The notes under the pieces: model-generated
What the model was told of the DNA's origin: nothing
The model's input: only the letters and a program-made list of their open reading frames with translations
The model's database searches: none
Assembly: GCA_964636685.1 (NCBI GenBank)
Contig: CAZWUK010000054.1
Span: 1 to 14,581 of the forward strand
DNA length: 14,581 bases
Direction of reading: 5' to 3'
Origin: CAZWUK01 sp964636685
Lineage (GTDB): Bacteria; Bacillota; Clostridia; Christensenellales; CAG-138
In this document: positions 12,794-14,581 of the stretch, piece after piece
How the letters are laid out: every line of letters starts with the position of its first letter
Numbering within the stretch: the stretch's first letter is position 1
Translations under genes and position numbers: made by a program

Positions 12794-14238
12794 GTCAGAG
12801 ACGGTGCGTCCGCGGTCGAACCGTCCGCGCTGGCAGCCGCAGAATTTGTTCCTTTCGCCTTCTGCGCGGCAAACAGACTGCGCAGGAAAGCAAAAGCGCA
12901 AAGCCCCAGCGCCATATAGAAGCAGGGGAAGTTATAAAACATATATCGTGACAGCGCAAATATGCCAAAGCAGCAGAACAGCGCGTTGAGCAGCATACAC
13001 AACAGTACACAGCACAGAACGTCCGCCGCCAGCCGGCTCATCTGGCTTCTGCGGCGGATTGCGGGCAGGCAGAAAAACATCGCTGCCAGATACAGCGCCG
13101 CGCTGAACAGAACGCCCCATTGGTTGAAGCCGGAATTTCCGCGCACAATGCCTGCAATGAAGTTTAGTCCACAGTTTTTGATGTATTGAGAGAAATTGTC
13201 CCGCAGCAAAATGGGCAGAGCCGGTTTCAGCACGGTGGCGGCATAAACCTGCGCGTCCTCAAAATCCATCTCGCCGCTTTGCAGCGCGGGATTGCTATAT
13301 TGAAACACCTCGTACTTGATATCGTCCAGCTGGTTTTCAAAGTGCTTGAAGCGCGCGATCAAGTTGCCGTCTGCAAAACGGTAGGTTCTTTCTTTTTCCT
13401 CACTGATCCGCAGGGCGTCCGATAGCAGCTGCTGCGCTTCCGGATAATCGGACAGCAAAGCGGTATCCTCCGCGTCGCTGTTGTACAATACAGCGCCCAG
13501 CACAGCTTCATTCCCCATTGTCGTGGCGGTAAAGCTGCCCGTATTGAGGTAATGAAACACCGAGGGGAACAGCGCCAGTATTACAAAATATCCCGCAAGC
13601 GCCGCACCGGCCTTGCAAAAAATCGTCTTGCGTTGAAGCGTGGCATTCCTTCTGTTTGCGCAAAGCACATAGAAAAAGGCGACAGCGACAATGACCACCG
13701 TCCAAATCAATTGCCCGCGCGTACAGCTCAATACCGTGCAGAGCAGCAGCATGGTAAAGACATAGGAAAACTTCTTGTCCAGTATTGAAGCAAAAAAGTA
13801 TTTCATGAACAGAAAGTAGAGCGGATAGGCAATGCCTTCTGTCAAAACCGTGTTGCAGTACAACGCCTCCTTGTTGACCGCAACACAGCGCAGCACATAT
13901 CCGGTCAGAAACACCAAGGATACGATGACCGTGATGCCGCGTGGAAGCGCAAGCCGCTGCCCAAGGTATTGACTGAGCGAGCAGATCGCGTAGGCGGCCA
14001 ACAGCTCTTGAAAGAGGATTAAGGCGTTCAAATAGAAGGCGTCGCCAAACAACAGCCGAAACCCTGAGATCAATGTCGGATAGAAGGGACTGACTCGCAC
14101 TGATGCGGACAGATATGAATTTGAGTCACCGGCAATAAGCACGCCGAATAGGAAATAGAAACTCAGAAAAACAGCCGCGAGCGCCGCAAACTGAATCCCT
14201 GCAAACCACTTGTCCTTCCGAAAAGGTGAAATCAACAT
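12790..14238 (-). CDS. Polytopic membrane protein, GT-C glycosyltransferase-like
   Basis: A 482-residue integral membrane protein with around ten hydrophobic spans and a large hydrophilic loop at roughly residues 240-390. After the first span comes AGDSNSYLSAS then SPFYPTLISGFRLLFG; an acidic motif after the first membrane helix followed by a PFYP-like segment is the usual plan of GT-C glycosyltransferases (PMT/ArnT/RgtA type), which use lipid-linked sugar donors outside the membrane. This assignment is inferred from layout, not a family match. The C-terminus is a Ser/Ala-rich cytoplasmic tail. The start at 14238 (MLISPFRKDKW) is chosen because the predicted -10 box lies at 14281-14276; AGGAG is about 14 bases upstream, longer than ideal. 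A start at 14334 would lie upstream of the promoter. Confidence 0.7.
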   Translation of the reverse strand: MLISPFRKDKWFAGIQFAALAAVFLSFYFLFGVLIAGDSNSYLSASVRVSPFYPTLISGFRLLFGDAFYLNALILFQELLAAYAICSLSQYLGQRLALPRGITVIVSLVFLTGYVLRCVAVNKEALYCNTVLTEGIAYPLYFLFMKYFFASILDKKFSYVFTMLLLCTVLSCTRGQLIWTVVIVAVAFFYVLCANRRNATLQRKTIFCKAGAALAGYFVILALFPSVFHYLNTGSFTATTMGNEAVLGAVLYNSDAEDTALLSDYPEAQQLLSDALRISEEKERTYRFADGNLIARFKHFENQLDDIKYEVFQYSNPALQSGEMDFEDAQVYAATVLKPALPILLRDNFSQYIKNCGLNFIAGIVRGNSGFNQWGVLFSAALYLAAMFFCLPAIRRRSQMSRLAADVLCCVLLCMLLNALFCCFGIFALSRYMFYNFPCFYMALGLCAFAFLRSLFAAQKAKGTNSAAASADGSTADAPSLT

Positions 14239-14275
14239 ACGCTGCTTTAAAGCTCCTATCAAACCGTTTTGTTCT

Positions 14276-14304
14276 AGTATAACAGAAGCGGTCGCGGATT
14301 TGAA
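14276..14304 (-). promoter_or_regulatory. Putative promoter of the GT-C-like gene
   Basis: On the minus strand TTCAAA (14304-14299) and TATACT (14281-14276) are 17 bases apart. The -10 matches 5 of 6. It lies within a longer open frame, so it also fixes the true start downstream. Confidence 0.55.
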
Positions 14305-14530
14305 TGCTCCTCGGCAACATTTGGAAGCGCGCAAAAAGAACGGTGCAGCGGCTAAAAGCGAGGCCCCAATCTACGGCGGTATCGAAAAATCACGGAGATG
14401 AGACACATTATTGCCAAAGCAGTATCAAGAACAGTCCGGGGACACCGTGCCGAGGCGTTTGCCTGCCACGCAATGTACGATGACGGTTTGGATGAGAAAA
14501 TCTGAAGACAATTCCGCTAAAAGCCTGCGG
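14305..14530. other. Intergenic stretch without a convincing gene
   Basis: From the promoter at 14304 to the terminator near 14531 no gene is convincing. The longest short candidate on the plus strand is 14398-14505 (35 residues, MRHIIAKAVSRTVRGHRAEA and on). GGAG touches its start codon, which is too close for normal initiation, and the sequence is not recognised. It could be a remnant. Confidence 0.4.
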
Positions 14531-14574
14531 AACAAAAACAAAGACCTCTAAATCTTTCGTGATTTAGGGGCCTT
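14531..14574 (-). terminator. Intrinsic terminator for a leftward transcript entering from the right
   Basis: On the minus strand AAGGCCCCTAAATC and GATTTAGAGGTCTT form a 14-position stem with one C-A mismatch and one G-U pair around a 6-base loop, followed by TGTTTTTGTT. The better U-tract on this strand suggests it ends a gene lying to the right of the window. Confidence 0.75.
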
Positions 14575-14581
14575 GTGTTCT

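Overview
The window looks like a contig piece from a Firmicute, most likely a mid-GC, Gram-positive member of the Clostridia. This is inferred from the strong AGGAGG-type ribosome binding sites, the near-consensus housekeeping promoters, the lipoproteins with Gram-positive lipoboxes, and the gene set: BMP-type transporter, rpsU, a YlmC/YmxH-type sporulation protein, nrdR, ylmD/pgeF, prsA, and an ACT protein paired with a UPF0210 protein. No mobile element, tRNA, rRNA or CRISPR array was found. A 10-N assembly gap lies inside the first gene.

Layout. (1) Positions 1-1761, leftward: a BMP-family lipoprotein, then an intrinsic terminator, then the partial ATPase of the same ABC importer (nucleoside or simple sugar type). 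(2) Positions 1963-5430, rightward: rpsU with its own promoter and terminator, a YlmC/YmxH protein, nrdR with a palindrome at its predicted start point, pgeF overlapping nrdR, then a PrsA-like foldase lipoprotein behind a perfect-consensus promoter and a 31-residue membrane peptide. (3) Positions 5431-5918: no convincing protein gene, but a promoter-led stretch on the minus strand that folds better as RNA on that strand than on the other. (4) Positions 5919-7770: a small nitroreductase divergent from a CsoR/FrmR-type repressor, with a perfect TATCCCCC-GTG-GGGGGATA operator just after the repressor's -10 box; the repressor overlaps an EamA/DMT exporter by four bases. (5) Positions 7903-10913, rightward: a membrane protein with a degenerate nuclease-like middle domain, an M15-type peptidase with a C-terminal peptidoglycan-binding domain, and a divergent phosphohexomutase. 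(6) Positions 11081-14238, leftward: a polytopic GT-C-like membrane protein, then an ACT-domain protein and a UPF0210 protein as a tight pair with their own promoter. A leftward terminator closes the right edge.

The most original signals are the CsoR-operator-EamA module divergent from a nitroreductase, the candidate structured RNA at 5572-5806, the operator-like palindrome in front of nrdR, and the nuclease-like membrane protein next to the M15 peptidase. Most of the rest is ordinary chromosomal core.
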